This document shows, one piece after another, positions 1 through 9,527 of a DNA stretch of 64,000 nucleotides; position 1 is the first letter of the stretch; each line of letters begins with the position of its first letter. The DNA is taken from positions 186,001-250,000 of the forward strand of contig NZ_CP030944.1 of the NCBI RefSeq assembly GCF_013177635.1, written 5' to 3'. Position numbers and translations under genes: made by a program. Origin of the DNA: Arcobacter aquimarinus (GTDB lineage: Bacteria > Campylobacterota > Campylobacteria > Campylobacterales > Arcobacteraceae). The notes beneath the pieces are model-generated. The model was given only the letters and a program-made list of their open reading frames with translations, made no database searches and had not been told where the DNA came from.

Positions 1-56
1 TCTTTTTCACATTCTTCAATAATTAACTGTTTTAATTCATATTTTAATTGTGACAC
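1..56 (-). CDS. Probable acyl carrier protein, N-terminal 18 codons only (runs off the left edge)
   Basis: A GTG at 54-56 on the minus strand overlaps the stop codon of the ABC permease (TAGTG). An AAAGG ribosome site lies about 11 bases upstream. The open frame reads MSQLKYELKQLIIEECEK and continues out of the window. This amphipathic start resembles the first helix of acyl carrier proteins, and APE clusters commonly carry two ACPs, so an ACP is the best guess. Only the start is visible and the phosphopantetheine serine cannot be checked. It could instead be another small cluster protein. Confidence 0.45.
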   Translation of the reverse strand, partial: MSQLKYELKQLIIEECEK

Positions 57-1219
57 TAATTTCTACCTTTCTTTAATAATATATATGCCAATAATATAGA
101 TATTGTAGCAAATAGTAATAAATATAACAAATAAATTTTTATATCATTAAAATTTCCACCTCTAACAAAAATTTCTAATAATCCCTCTAATCCCCAAGAC
201 ATAGGGGAATAAGAAGTTATATTTTGCATAAATTCAGGCATTACAAATTTAGGAACCATTATTCCTCCTAATGCTGCAAAAATTATATTTATTACTCCTC
301 CTATTGAAGTAGCTTCTTCAGTTGTTTTACTGATATTTGCAATAAATAAAGCAAAACAAATAGCTGCAATAGAAATTGCACTACTCATGCAAAATATGAG
401 TAAATAATTCCCATTTATTACTAATGAATCCCCACCAAATATAGGGATAATATAAATACCTATTAAAATCATAATAATTACTTGAATTTGATTTATTATA
501 AAGTAAGGTATGATTTTACTTGCTAATATAGGAAATAAAGATACATTAATACTTCTAATTCGTGAAATAGTTCCAAAATTTTTTTCATTTATGAAGGTAT
601 TTGAAATTGGAATTAAAATAAAAAACATCGAAAAAACAAGCCAAGAAGGAACACTTTGTTGTACAGAATTTGCTTTTGTTTCTATTTTATCATTTTTGTA
701 AATATATGAATTATTTATCTTATTGTTTAATTCAGATAAAACTTTTGCATCAATTTTTGATTTTATAAAATAATCTTTCATAATTGTTTTTGAGATAATC
801 TCAACAATAGAGTTTTTTAGAATATGAAAATGTTCTTTGTTTATATCTGCTTTACTAAAACTTTGAATTTGGAAATTCTCTTCGTTTGAATTTATTTTAT
901 TTTTAAAATCACTATCTAGCTTTACAATAAAATCATATTTTTTATCATAAATTAAAGTTTTTATTGATTCATCGCTAGTTAAATAAGCAGTAAAATAAGA
1001 GCTATTATTTAACTCTTTTATGAAAGTTTTAATATCTAAATTTTCTTTTGCAATAATTGCAACTTTTAATTTCACATCAAATGAATCTGAGTAAGTATTT
1101 TTCAAAGCTAAAGACATAATTAAAATAAAAACAGCTGGCATTACAAATAATACAAGAAGAGCGTGTATATCTCTAAAAATTAAAAGAAATTCTTTTTTCA
1201 AAATATATCTAAACATCAA
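56..1219 (-). CDS. ABC-2 type transporter permease of the pigment cluster
   Basis: This 387-residue membrane protein has the ABC-2 exporter layout: one N-terminal membrane helix (about residues 17-39), a large extracytoplasmic loop to about 190, then five further helices ending near 382. Its ATG overlaps the end of the ATPase gene by four bases, so the two are translationally coupled and presumably form one exporter. Lying inside the polyene operon, it may export the product or a lipid-linked intermediate. Substrate and direction are inferred from family and context; the sequence does not show them. Confidence 0.8.
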   Translation of the reverse strand: MMFRYILKKEFLLIFRDIHALLVLFVMPAVFILIMSLALKNTYSDSFDVKLKVAIIAKENLDIKTFIKELNNSSYFTAYLTSDESIKTLIYDKKYDFIVKLDSDFKNKINSNEENFQIQSFSKADINKEHFHILKNSIVEIISKTIMKDYFIKSKIDAKVLSELNNKINNSYIYKNDKIETKANSVQQSVPSWLVFSMFFILIPISNTFINEKNFGTISRIRSINVSLFPILASKIIPYFIINQIQVIIMILIGIYIIPIFGGDSLVINGNYLLIFCMSSAISIAAICFALFIANISKTTEEATSIGGVINIIFAALGGIMVPKFVMPEFMQNITSYSPMSWGLEGLLEIFVRGGNFNDIKIYLLYLLLFATISILLAYILLKKGRN

Positions 1220-2076
1220 TCTCTAAGCTCTTTTTTTGTAATTGATAAAAACATATTTTCAAGATTTTTATCTGCAAAATTTATATTAACTATTTTTTCA
1301 TTTTCATTTTTTAATTTTATGATTGTATCTGAAAAGCTATTATAAGAATTTGATATATCAATTTCAATAGTTTGATTTTCTGTTTGTATTGAAATGGTAG
1401 ATTTCATTTGTGTTAGATTTTCTTTTGTATCTTGAAGTATGATTTTTTTGTTATCTAAAATAGCAATTTCATCACATAAAAATTCTATTTCTTCCATATA
1501 GTGTGAAGTATAAACAATCGTTGTATCTTCTGTTTTATTTAGATTCTTAATCATTTCTAAAATATATTTTCTTGATTGAGGATCAATTCCTACTGTTGGT
1601 TCATCAAAATAGATAATTTTAGGAGAATTTAATAATCCTATTGCTATATTTAATCTTCTTTTTACACCACCTGAATATGTAAAAGCTTTTTTATTTACAA
1701 ATTTTTGTAAAGAAGTAACTTCAATACAATAATTAATTTGTTGTTTTAGTTTTTCACCTTTTAATCCATATAAAGCACCAAAAAACTCTAAATTTTCATA
1801 ACTTGTAAGATTTGGATAAAATGCATAAGTTTGAGGAATATATGAAGATATATTTTTTATTTCATTTGAGTTTTTTTCTAAATTAAAACCATAAATTTCA
1901 ATATTTCCTGAATCTTTTTTGATAAGTTGATTTAGTATAGAAACAAGTGTAGTTTTTCCGGCACCATTTGCTCCTAAAAGACCAAAAATAGAACCAGAGT
2001 TAATTTGTAAAGATAGATTCTCTAAAATAATTTGATTATTATAAGATTTATTTAAATTGTTAATTATTATAGACAT
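1216..2076 (-). CDS. ABC transporter ATP-binding protein, partner of the ABC-2 permease
   Basis: A complete 286-residue nucleotide-binding subunit. Visible motifs are Walker A GANGAGKT (35-42), a Q-loop glutamine near 82, the signature SGG (135-137), Walker B IIYFDEP (154-160) and the switch histidine in IVYTSHYMEE. The remaining 60 or so C-terminal residues are the accessory domain usual for DrrA/CcmA-type ATPases. It lies 24 bases downstream of the AMP-ligase gene and overlaps the permease gene, so it would energise that permease. ABC-2 exporters also occur in flexirubin-type clusters, which fits the location, but the cargo is unknown. Confidence 0.85.
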   Translation of the reverse strand: MSIIINNLNKSYNNQIILENLSLQINSGSIFGLLGANGAGKTTLVSILNQLIKKDSGNIEIYGFNLEKNSNEIKNISSYIPQTYAFYPNLTSYENLEFFGALYGLKGEKLKQQINYCIEVTSLQKFVNKKAFTYSGGVKRRLNIAIGLLNSPKIIYFDEPTVGIDPQSRKYILEMIKNLNKTEDTTIVYTSHYMEEIEFLCDEIAILDNKKIILQDTKENLTQMKSTISIQTENQTIEIDISNSYNSFSDTIIKLKNENEKIVNINFADKNLENMFLSITKKELRD

Positions 2077-2100
2077 AAAAACTCTTTCTTTTTTGATAAA

Positions 2101-3315
2101 TTATTGAATTGCAAGTTTTTTCCCAACTGAAGAAGTTTTAATTTTATCAACAATTTTTAGATTTATAGAAAATTTTATATTTGATAGTTCTTCTTGTAAA
2201 ATCTTTTTTATATCTTTATTTAGAAACTCTTTTTTACTTTCAATTGTAATATCTAGTATTTCATCTTTTAAGGTATCTTTTTTTGTATTTACAAAAACAA
2301 CAGCTTTTTCAATTCCATCTATTTGTTCTAAAATATTTTCAATTTGAATTGTTGAATATCTTTTTCCTGCAATTTTTAAAATTTGAGAACTTCTTCCTAT
2401 AAGTTTAAATTTATTATCTATGAATTCTACATAATCAAAAGTTTGTATTTGTTGATTTGTTTGTTTTAATTCTTTTTCAAAAATAATGTTTGAAATAAAA
2501 TCTGATTCAACTTTTAATTCATTTTCCTCATTTAAAGATAAATTAACTCTTTCAAGAGGAGTCCAAAGTGTTTCATCATTGTATTTATATGCGATTCCAC
2601 CAGTTTCTGTTGAACCAAATATTTGTAATATATTTGATGAAAATTTTTCATTAAACTCTTTTGCATCATCTTTTTGTAGCGGTGCAGTTGAACTAATAAA
2701 AATAGAATTACTTAAATTTTTTGAAGAACTTATTCTATTTAATGATTTAATATATAAAGGAGTTGTTACAACTAAAGAGTTATCTTCTATAATGTCTAAT
2801 AAATCATTTGGTAAAAAATGTTCTTTTAAAACAATATCAATGTTGTTAAATAAAGGATAAAAAAGTCCCATTAAAGAACCATAAAAATGAATAAATGGAA
2901 CAGTTACTATAACTCTTTTTATTTCATATTTTTTTAAAAGAGAAGTTAAAACTTCTATTTCTGAAATAATATTTTCTTTAGTTTTTAAAGCACCTAAAGG
3001 AAAACCTGTACTTCCAGAAGTAAAATATAAAAAAGAAAAATCTTCATTATTAAAGATATTTTTATTATTATAATCTTCATTAAATTCTTTAATATTTAAG
3101 TTTTCTAGTTCTTTTAGTATAGATTTATTTGTGCTATCGAATAAAATTGATTTTGCATTTGAAAAATATGATTTGAATATATTTAAGGCATTAGTTTCTT
3201 TTTTAGAAGAGGCAATATAAGAGATTTTATTTTTATATTTTTCATCAAAAAATAGTTCTTTTTTTATCTCATAGTTATTTATTAAACCATTATCATTTAA
3301 AACTTTTAAAATCAT
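2101..3315 (-). CDS. AMP-forming acyl/aryl ligase (ANL superfamily), likely loads the aryl starter
   Basis: The 404-residue protein has the adenylate-forming P-loop YFTSGSTGFP (about 97-106), the motif IFGSTETGG in the middle, and a C-terminal GRSSQILKIAGKRYS hinge and lysine region. It is shorter than typical 500-600 residue acyl-CoA synthetases, as are the compact ligases of APE clusters. The family activates a carboxylate as an acyl-AMP and passes it to a thiol. Here the likely acceptor is an ACP and the likely acid the product of the neighbouring ammonia lyase. Its ATG directly abuts the stop of the MMPL gene. Acid specificity cannot be read from sequence. Confidence 0.75.
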   Translation of the reverse strand: MILKVLNDNGLINNYEIKKELFFDEKYKNKISYIASSKKETNALNIFKSYFSNAKSILFDSTNKSILKELENLNIKEFNEDYNNKNIFNNEDFSFLYFTSGSTGFPLGALKTKENIISEIEVLTSLLKKYEIKRVIVTVPFIHFYGSLMGLFYPLFNNIDIVLKEHFLPNDLLDIIEDNSLVVTTPLYIKSLNRISSSKNLSNSIFISSTAPLQKDDAKEFNEKFSSNILQIFGSTETGGIAYKYNDETLWTPLERVNLSLNEENELKVESDFISNIIFEKELKQTNQQIQTFDYVEFIDNKFKLIGRSSQILKIAGKRYSTIQIENILEQIDGIEKAVVFVNTKKDTLKDEILDITIESKKEFLNKDIKKILQEELSNIKFSINLKIVDKIKTSSVGKKLAIQ

Positions 3316-5430
3316 TTATTTTGACCTTTTTAAAATTATTAGTAAAATTGTAATTGCTAAAATTCCAATAGTAGCAGTAATTCCTATTGAAAAAAGAGCA
3401 TTTATATTTGAAAAGATTAAGACACCAAATCCTGCAAATGTAGATAAAAGTGAATATAAAATTGCTTCATTATTATTTTGATTAATATTTAAAGAACCCA
3501 TGTAAATGCCATAATCAATAGATATTGATAATATAATAAATAACATAAAAAAATGCAAAATATTAAAACTAGTAAAAAAAGATAACAATAAAATCAATGA
3601 AAATGGGAAAATAATATATGAAAGAGTATGAAGATAATTTTTTTTACTAGATATAAATACCATAATAATTATAAATAAAATTGTTAAAGAACCATACAAT
3701 ATCAATTCTTTGTATATAGAATTTAAACTTGCTTCAAACATTTTTTTTACACTTAAACTTTCAACAAAATCATATTTATAAAATTCATTTTCTTGATTTT
3801 TTGGAACATTAGCATAAGTGATTAAATAATTCTTAAAGGCTAAAATTTCTAATCCTAGATTTGAAATATCTTCCAAAGTATAGTCTGGTTTTTTCAAATC
3901 ATATCTATAAGTTGTATCAAAAAAATTCTCTTTAAAACCAAAATCTAAAGATTTTTTTTCTAATTGAGTTTTGATTGAATTTATATTTATTTGCTTTAAA
4001 AATTCTTTTCTTTCTAAAAATTCTTCTTCTGTTATTAAAGTAGATAATGGAATAAAAGCATTAGGATATTTGTTTTTCAATATTTTTGAGTTTTTTATCA
4101 AAGAATTGATGGAATTTCCTTTTATTAAAACAGGAATATTATCTTGATTAGTTAATTTTTCATTAAAGAAATTTTCTAGTTGATTTAATTTTTTATTCTC
4201 AACATCAAGGTTTTTTAAATTTGAATCAAAATTTATTTGATTTAAAGAAATTAAAATTAAAATAATAGAAAATAGGATGATAATACTAGGTTTTATTTTT
4301 GAAAAAAGATGAAAATTTATATTTTTTCTTTTTGTATAAATGAAACCTATTTTAGGATATAAAAAAGAGAATTGTAAATAAGAAAAAATTAATGAAACAA
4401 TTGAGAAATAACAAATTTGTTTTATTAAATCAAAAGATATAAATGAAATAATAAAAAATCCTCCAACAGTTGTAAACATTCCTAAAAAAACTTGTTTGTT
4501 AAATTTTTTTTTCTTTTCATAATGATTATGAACATAGTGGTGAAACATATAATCTATTGCTACAGTTGAAATTGATATGCCAAAAACAATCACAAAAATT
4601 GACAATTCTTTAAATAAAAATGAACTAATAAATAAAGCCAATAAAATAGATGATGAAAGGGTGATAAAACTATTTATTAATAATTTTATATCTCTTAGTA
4701 TTAAAATATAAAGTAATATTAAAGTTATAGTTGAAAATAAAATAATAGTTCTAACATCTTGTTGAATAATTCTTGAATTTTCCACAAAGTAAAAAATAGG
4801 AGAAAAAATCTTTATATTCTCATACATATTAGTTTTACTTTGAATGGAATCGTAAATATCTTCATATTGTGATATTGAATTAATAGAATTATTTATCGTA
4901 AAAATAGATAAATAACCTAAATCTTTAATGATTAATTGTCCATTTTTTAAAGAGTAATTTCTTTCAATTTTATTTTTTTCTAAAAGTGATAAAGGATCAT
5001 TTTTATCGAAAAAATATGAAAAATTTGCATTTAATAGATTGAATCTTAGTTCTTCAAGTTTAGAATCAATATCTAAATTTATTAAACTATTTTTATCAAA
5101 ATTATTAATATAAAATTTATAATCTTCTTGAAATTTCTGAAAATTTTTATTAGTTTGATTTTTTTCTAGCTTTAAACCATTAATTTTGAGTAGTTCATTT
5201 TCAATTATTTTTAATTTATTAAGTGAATCTTTCTCTAAACCTTCTACAAATAAAAGTATTTTTTTACTATTTTGGAATTCATTAAATTTCTTTAATAACT
5301 CTTTTTGTTCACTATTTGGTAGAATAGTTTGTATTTGAGTTGAAATAGTTTTAAAAGAATCAAAATATATAACTAAAGCAACTAAAACTATTAGTATAAA
5401 GCTATTAATATAATTAGTTGATTTGAACAA
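3316..5430 (-). CDS. MMPL/RND-superfamily exporter of the pigment cluster
   Basis: The 704-residue protein repeats one layout twice: a membrane helix, a soluble extracytoplasmic domain, and a bundle of membrane helices (about 10-30 and 225-370, then 385-400 and 575-700). This is the two-fold RND/MMPL architecture. Such 'predicted exporters' are standard in aryl polyene clusters, where they are thought to move lipid-linked pigment together with a LolA-like carrier. The start overlaps the end of the LolA-like gene by 17 bases, so the two are probably coupled. The transport role is inferred from context. Confidence 0.75.
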   Translation of the reverse strand: MFKSTNYINSFILIVLVALVIYFDSFKTISTQIQTILPNSEQKELLKKFNEFQNSKKILLFVEGLEKDSLNKLKIIENELLKINGLKLEKNQTNKNFQKFQEDYKFYINNFDKNSLINLDIDSKLEELRFNLLNANFSYFFDKNDPLSLLEKNKIERNYSLKNGQLIIKDLGYLSIFTINNSINSISQYEDIYDSIQSKTNMYENIKIFSPIFYFVENSRIIQQDVRTIILFSTITLILLYILILRDIKLLINSFITLSSSILLALFISSFLFKELSIFVIVFGISISTVAIDYMFHHYVHNHYEKKKKFNKQVFLGMFTTVGGFFIISFISFDLIKQICYFSIVSLIFSYLQFSFLYPKIGFIYTKRKNINFHLFSKIKPSIIILFSIILILISLNQINFDSNLKNLDVENKKLNQLENFFNEKLTNQDNIPVLIKGNSINSLIKNSKILKNKYPNAFIPLSTLITEEEFLERKEFLKQININSIKTQLEKKSLDFGFKENFFDTTYRYDLKKPDYTLEDISNLGLEILAFKNYLITYANVPKNQENEFYKYDFVESLSVKKMFEASLNSIYKELILYGSLTILFIIIMVFISSKKNYLHTLSYIIFPFSLILLLSFFTSFNILHFFMLFIILSISIDYGIYMGSLNINQNNNEAILYSLLSTFAGFGVLIFSNINALFSIGITATIGILAITILLIILKRSK

Positions 5431-5893
5431 TATTTATCCAATCTTCATTTGAAAAATATATTTTAAGAAATTCTAATTTTTCTTCAATTTTTTTATATTC
5501 TATTTTTTGTATAGCATTTGATAAATATTCGTTTGGTACTAAAATAGTTTTTTCATTTTCATTTGTGATTTCAAAATATTCTGTTAATTCTTCTTGTTGA
5601 TTTCTATAAATACCTTTAATTAATTTTGAAAATATTGTTAATTCCATATTCTCTTCATATTTTAGAATCTCTTCTTTTTCTTCTGTTTTTAAACCTATAT
5701 AATCATCATAAAAAATAAAAGATTTATTAGTTCCTTGATAGATTATTTCAATTGAATTATCTTCAAATTTTAGGATTCCATTTTTTTGTATGCTTGAATG
5801 TAAAGCATTTATGTATTTTTCTTCTTTAAATTTTATTGGATTAGAGAATAAAAAAAGAGTTGTAGTTAAAAATAAAAATAGAATTCTAAACAT
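5414..5893 (-). CDS. LolA-like outer-membrane lipid carrier protein
   Basis: I start this at the ATG at 5893, giving 159 residues, because an AAGGA ribosome site stands just upstream and the protein then begins with a clean signal peptide (MFRILFLFLTTTLFLFS). A longer in-frame reading to 5971 would put non-signal sequence ahead of it. The mature part is rich in beta-type stretches, as in LolA-fold carriers encoded beside MMPL exporters in APE clusters. Sequence conservation is weak, so the family call leans on size, signal and position. It overlaps the upstream membrane-protein gene by eight bases. Confidence 0.6.
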   Translation of the reverse strand: MFRILFLFLTTTLFLFSNPIKFKEEKYINALHSSIQKNGILKFEDNSIEIIYQGTNKSFIFYDDYIGLKTEEKEEILKYEENMELTIFSKLIKGIYRNQQEELTEYFEITNENEKTILVPNEYLSNAIQKIEYKKIEEKLEFLKIYFSNEDWINIVQIN

Positions 5894-6422
5894 GGATTTT
5901 TTCCTTAAAATAGATTTTTTTGTGTAAAAATTGAATAAGTCCTGCAAATATAAATAACAAGTACCATCCAATTGATGAATAAAAAGTCCAATAAATTATA
6001 TTATCTAATTTTAAAATATATCCATGAACTAAAATATTTATAAATGAAACAAAAAACCAAAATAGTGTTGATTTTTGAATATAATCTTTCTCTTTTTCAT
6101 TTACTTTTTTGTTTATTTTTTCTAAGAAAATAAATATAAATGATTGTTTAGAAATATAACTATATAAAATAAAAATTGATATTAAACTTGAAATTAATAA
6201 TGGTAATATTTTTAGTAATAAAAAATCATCTAATAAAAATGCCAAAATAGAGACAAACATATAAAATAAAGGAAAAATAAATTCTTTAAAATCTTTTTTT
6301 ATATTTGCTATAAACCATAAAAAAGAAAAAATAAATATTACAATAGAAACTGTTTTTAATTCAAAATTTTTAAGAGAATAAAATATAACAGGAGCATAAA
6401 GTAAAGATATGAGTAAGTTCAT
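5886..6422 (-). CDS. Small polytopic membrane protein of the pigment operon
   Basis: About 178 residues with roughly five or six hydrophobic helices separated by short lysine-rich loops. It resembles the small uncharacterised membrane proteins (COG4648-like) often found in APE clusters, although I recognise no catalytic motif. I place the start at the ATG at 6422, four bases after the reductase gene ends. A GTG at 6446 is also in frame and would add eight residues and overlap that gene. Its place between the reductase and LolA-like genes suggests a role in handling or moving the product. Function unknown. Confidence 0.55.
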   Translation of the reverse strand: MNLLISLLYAPVIFYSLKNFELKTVSIVIFIFSFLWFIANIKKDFKEFIFPLFYMFVSILAFLLDDFLLLKILPLLISSLISIFILYSYISKQSFIFIFLEKINKKVNEKEKDYIQKSTLFWFFVSFINILVHGYILKLDNIIYWTFYSSIGWYLLFIFAGLIQFLHKKIYFKEKIHV

Positions 6423-6426
6423 AAAT

Positions 6427-7131
6427 TTATCTAACCATTGCTCCACTGATATTTAAAACTTCACCACTTACATAAGTAGCATTTACCCCTATAAAATAGG
6501 CACATGATGCAACTTCTTGAGGTTTTCCAAATCTTTTTAGTGGAATTGCTTTTTTCATCTCTTTTACATTTGGAATATTTTCAATCATTTCAGATTCAAT
6601 AATCCCTGGTGCTAGAGCATTTACACGGATATTATATCTTCCTAGTTCGATTGATAAAGTTTTTGTAAAAGCTATTACTCCACCTTTACTTGCACTATAA
6701 TTAGCTTGTCCTGAATTTCCAGTAATTCCTGAAATTGATGCTATATTTACAATACTTCCTCTTTTATTCATCATCATATTTCTAGAGATAACCTTTGTTA
6801 CATAAAAAAGTCCCGTAAGATTTGTATTAATCACTTTTTCCCACTCATCATCGTCCATAAAGAAAAATAGGTTATCTTTGATAATTCCTGCATTATTTAT
6901 TAAAACATCAACATCAAGATTTTCTAAAGCAGTTCTAATAGAGTTTTTGTCTTGCATATTAAAACTTATTAGTTCACCTTGATGATTTATTTCTTCTAAA
7001 ATTTTACTTGCTTTTTCTATATTTGTATTGTAGTGAATATATACAAAAAAACCATTTTTTGCATACTCTTTTACAATCTCTTCACCAATACTTCCTGTTG
7101 CACCTGTAACTAATACTTTTTTTCCCATCAT
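6427..7131 (-). CDS. 3-oxoacyl-ACP reductase, FabG/ApeQ-like
   Basis: A 234-residue short-chain dehydrogenase. The NADPH site TGATGSIG is at 9-16, NNAG at 79-82, and the catalytic set is Ser132, Tyr145 and Lys149 (YSASK). The family reduces 3-oxoacyl-ACP to 3-hydroxyacyl-ACP, the step that precedes dehydration in each round of polyene growth. An AAAGGA ribosome site precedes the start. Two ATG codons are adjacent, and either could initiate. Placement in the operon makes a dedicated pigment role more likely than general fatty acid synthesis. Confidence 0.85.
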   Translation of the reverse strand: MMGKKVLVTGATGSIGEEIVKEYAKNGFFVYIHYNTNIEKASKILEEINHQGELISFNMQDKNSIRTALENLDVDVLINNAGIIKDNLFFFMDDDEWEKVINTNLTGLFYVTKVISRNMMMNKRGSIVNIASISGITGNSGQANYSASKGGVIAFTKTLSIELGRYNIRVNALAPGIIESEMIENIPNVKEMKKAIPLKRFGKPQEVASCAYFIGVNATYVSGEVLNISGAMVR

Positions 7132-7149
7132 AATTATTTAAAATCCTTT

Positions 7150-8670
7150 TTAAACAAATTTTCCTTCTTTAATTAATGAAACCATAATATTAATTTCTTT
7201 ATCCATTCTTCTATCTTCATAAAGAGGTTTTATGATTTTTCTAATTTCATCATAAATATTTTTTAGATGAGGTGAAACTTCACTAATTCCTCTAATATCA
7301 ACAGCTTGTGCCATACCCATAAATGCAATTGCTAACATTAATTGTAAATCAGGAATCATTTTTGCAAAATCATTTGCAGCAGTTGTTCCCATAGAAACCT
7401 TATCTTGATTTAGTGATTCTGTTGGTCTTGAGTGAATAGATGCTGCTGTAGTATTTTTAATAACATCAGCACTCAATGAACTTAAACTAATTTGCATTGC
7501 TTTAAATCCATGGTAAAAAGGTTCATGTGAAAGTTTTAGATTTTCACCTAAACCTCTGTTAAATTTGTGGTCAACCAATAAAGCAAACTCTTTATCTAAT
7601 AAATCAGCTAAATTTGCAGCACATATTTTTAAAGTATCCATAGCATGAGCTACATAACCACCATAAAAATTTCCTGATGTATAGATTTTTTTATTTTCTC
7701 CATCTATTAGAGGATTATCATTTACGGAGTTAATCTCAGTTTCAACCCAATTTTTAGAAATTATAAGATTATCTCTAATCACACCTAAAACTTGAGGTGC
7801 ACATCTCATAGAGTAAGTATCTTGAATATTTAAATCATTATCAGCAAAGAACTTATCATATCTATCATCTCTTCCATGAGTTAATTTCGAACCTTGAATT
7901 TTATGTTTTATATTTTTTGCTGTTGTTATTTGACCACTAAATGGTTTAGATTCATGTACGAAATCTTCAACAGGTGTATCATCACCTAATAAAACTTCAA
8001 ACATTCCAGCTACATAAGACTCCATTGATTCTAAAATAGTTTCAAATTCTTCAATGGCTACAAGTGCAATTGCACTCATGATAGTTGTACCATTCATAAT
8101 AGCTAAGGCTTCTTTTGGTTTAAATTCATAAGGAGTAATGTTTAATTCATTATAAACTTCCATAACATCTTTGATTTCACCCTTATAATAAACTTCTCGC
8201 TCTCCTGCAACCACAGCAGCAATATATGAAAGAGGTGTTAAATCTCCACTAGCTCCTACTGAACCTTGAGAAGGAATAACAGGAATAATATCTTTTTGAA
8301 TTAAAAGTTCAAGTCTTTTAAGCAGTTCTACACTTACTCCTGAACGAGCTTTACTTAAAGAAATAGTTCTCATAATAACAGCATATCTACAAACTTTGTG
8401 AGATAAATTTAGACCAATTCCACAACCATGAAATCTAAATAGATTTTTTTGTAAAGTTTTACTATCTTCATAAGTAACATAGTTTTTACCACTTGCTCCA
8501 TAACCTGTCGTAATTCCATAAATTGGTTTACCATTTTTTATTTCATTCATCAAAAAATCATGTGTATGATTAATATAATCTAAAAATTCTTGATTTTTTG
8601 ATATTTCAATATTTGAAGCTTTTGTTATCTCATCAAGTGTAATGTACCTTTTATCTATTTGTAAATTCAT
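7150..8670 (-). CDS. MIO-dependent aromatic amino acid ammonia lyase (HAL/TAL/PAL family)
   Basis: A full-length 506-residue lyase. The self-cyclising ASG triad that forms the MIO prosthetic group is at 140-142, and the catalytic tyrosine loop YGITTGYG begins at 51. The family removes ammonia from histidine, tyrosine or phenylalanine. The selectivity positions read Phe80-His81 within LFRFHGCGIG, unlike the Ser-His of histidase or His-Leu of Rhodobacter tyrosine lyase. In xanthomonadin, flexirubin and APE clusters this enzyme supplies the aryl starter, so a cinnamate-type product is favoured over urocanate. No hut genes are nearby. Its start overlaps the acyltransferase stop by four bases (ATGA). 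Confidence 0.85.
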   Translation of the reverse strand: MNLQIDKRYITLDEITKASNIEISKNQEFLDYINHTHDFLMNEIKNGKPIYGITTGYGASGKNYVTYEDSKTLQKNLFRFHGCGIGLNLSHKVCRYAVIMRTISLSKARSGVSVELLKRLELLIQKDIIPVIPSQGSVGASGDLTPLSYIAAVVAGEREVYYKGEIKDVMEVYNELNITPYEFKPKEALAIMNGTTIMSAIALVAIEEFETILESMESYVAGMFEVLLGDDTPVEDFVHESKPFSGQITTAKNIKHKIQGSKLTHGRDDRYDKFFADNDLNIQDTYSMRCAPQVLGVIRDNLIISKNWVETEINSVNDNPLIDGENKKIYTSGNFYGGYVAHAMDTLKICAANLADLLDKEFALLVDHKFNRGLGENLKLSHEPFYHGFKAMQISLSSLSADVIKNTTAASIHSRPTESLNQDKVSMGTTAANDFAKMIPDLQLMLAIAFMGMAQAVDIRGISEVSPHLKNIYDEIRKIIKPLYEDRRMDKEINIMVSLIKEGKFV

Positions 8671-9527
8671 TTTTCCTCCCAGAAATTGTAGAAATTAAAC
8701 CATTGATTTGGATATTCTAATAAAATATCTTCAAGTAGTTTGACATATTGCTTTATAGCTATTTCAATAGCTTCATCTTCTTTTAAATCAAAATTTAAAT
8801 CCAGTTTTATAGTTTTAACTTTATAGGTTTGTAATCCTGAACTTATTACAAAAGCACATAAAATTGGAGTTTTAGTTTTATATGATATCTTAAATGGATT
8901 TTTATTAAAGTTAGCAATTTTTCCAAAAAACTCAACTTTATATTTATACTTTTCACTTGTTGGTCTATCTGCCATAATAGCTACAACTTCTTTATTTGAA
9001 ATAGCATTAGCAATTGCAATTGAAACAGCAAGTTGACCCAAAGATTGGTCTATAATCTTTATGTTTGATGTTGTTTTATCAATATTTCTTTCAATATTTT
9101 TAATACTATCTAAGATAACTTCTTTCATTACAATGTTTATTTTATTTTTTGTAGATGGTTTACTTGAACTTGAAGCCCAACCTCCAAAATGAGAAAACAA
9201 TAAAATAGTTCCATCATCTAAATTTTTTGTAACTCTTTCTCCATGTTCATAGATAAAATTGTATGAATCTGGGTCATATTTTGAAATAAATCTATCACAA
9301 AGACACATTGCAAACATTCTTAAATGTTCAAAATAAATCCAATTATTAAATTCTAAATTTAGTGTTTTATAGTATATTTTAAGTGATTCTTTAACATTTT
9401 TTGCAAAAATAAAATAAAAAAATGTAACAGGATACATTATTATATAAATAAATTTATAACCAAAAAGTTTATACAAGTTAAATGCAAGCCTTATGCTCCA
9501 ACCACTACCTCTTTGTTTTACATTCAT
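8667..9527 (-). CDS. LpxL/HtrB-like acyltransferase of the pigment cluster
   Basis: The 286-residue protein has an N-terminal membrane-associated stretch and the motif SHFGGWASS (His about 112) that corresponds to the catalytic histidine block of lauroyl/myristoyl transferases (COG4261-like). The usual acidic residue after the histidine is replaced by Ala/Ser in my reading, so the mechanism should be checked. In APE clusters an acyltransferase of this type is thought to transfer the polyene acid to a lipid or sugar head group. It starts immediately after the glycosyltransferase stop (TAAATG). A second ATG two codons on is possible. Confidence 0.7.
   Translation of the reverse strand: MNVKQRGSGWSIRLAFNLYKLFGYKFIYIIMYPVTFFYFIFAKNVKESLKIYYKTLNLEFNNWIYFEHLRMFAMCLCDRFISKYDPDSYNFIYEHGERVTKNLDDGTILLFSHFGGWASSSSKPSTKNKINIVMKEVILDSIKNIERNIDKTTSNIKIIDQSLGQLAVSIAIANAISNKEVVAIMADRPTSEKYKYKVEFFGKIANFNKNPFKISYKTKTPILCAFVISSGLQTYKVKTIKLDLNFDLKEDEAIEIAIKQYVKLLEDILLEYPNQWFNFYNFWEEK

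Noticed and set aside
5894-5971. Longer N-terminus for the LolA-like protein
   Set aside because: It would put a non-signal segment before a clear signal peptide and ignores the AAGGA site in front of the ATG at 5893.
7150-8670. Lyase as an ordinary histidase of histidine breakdown
   Set aside because: No other hut genes are near, the selectivity pair is not Ser-His, and the gene is coupled within the pigment operon.
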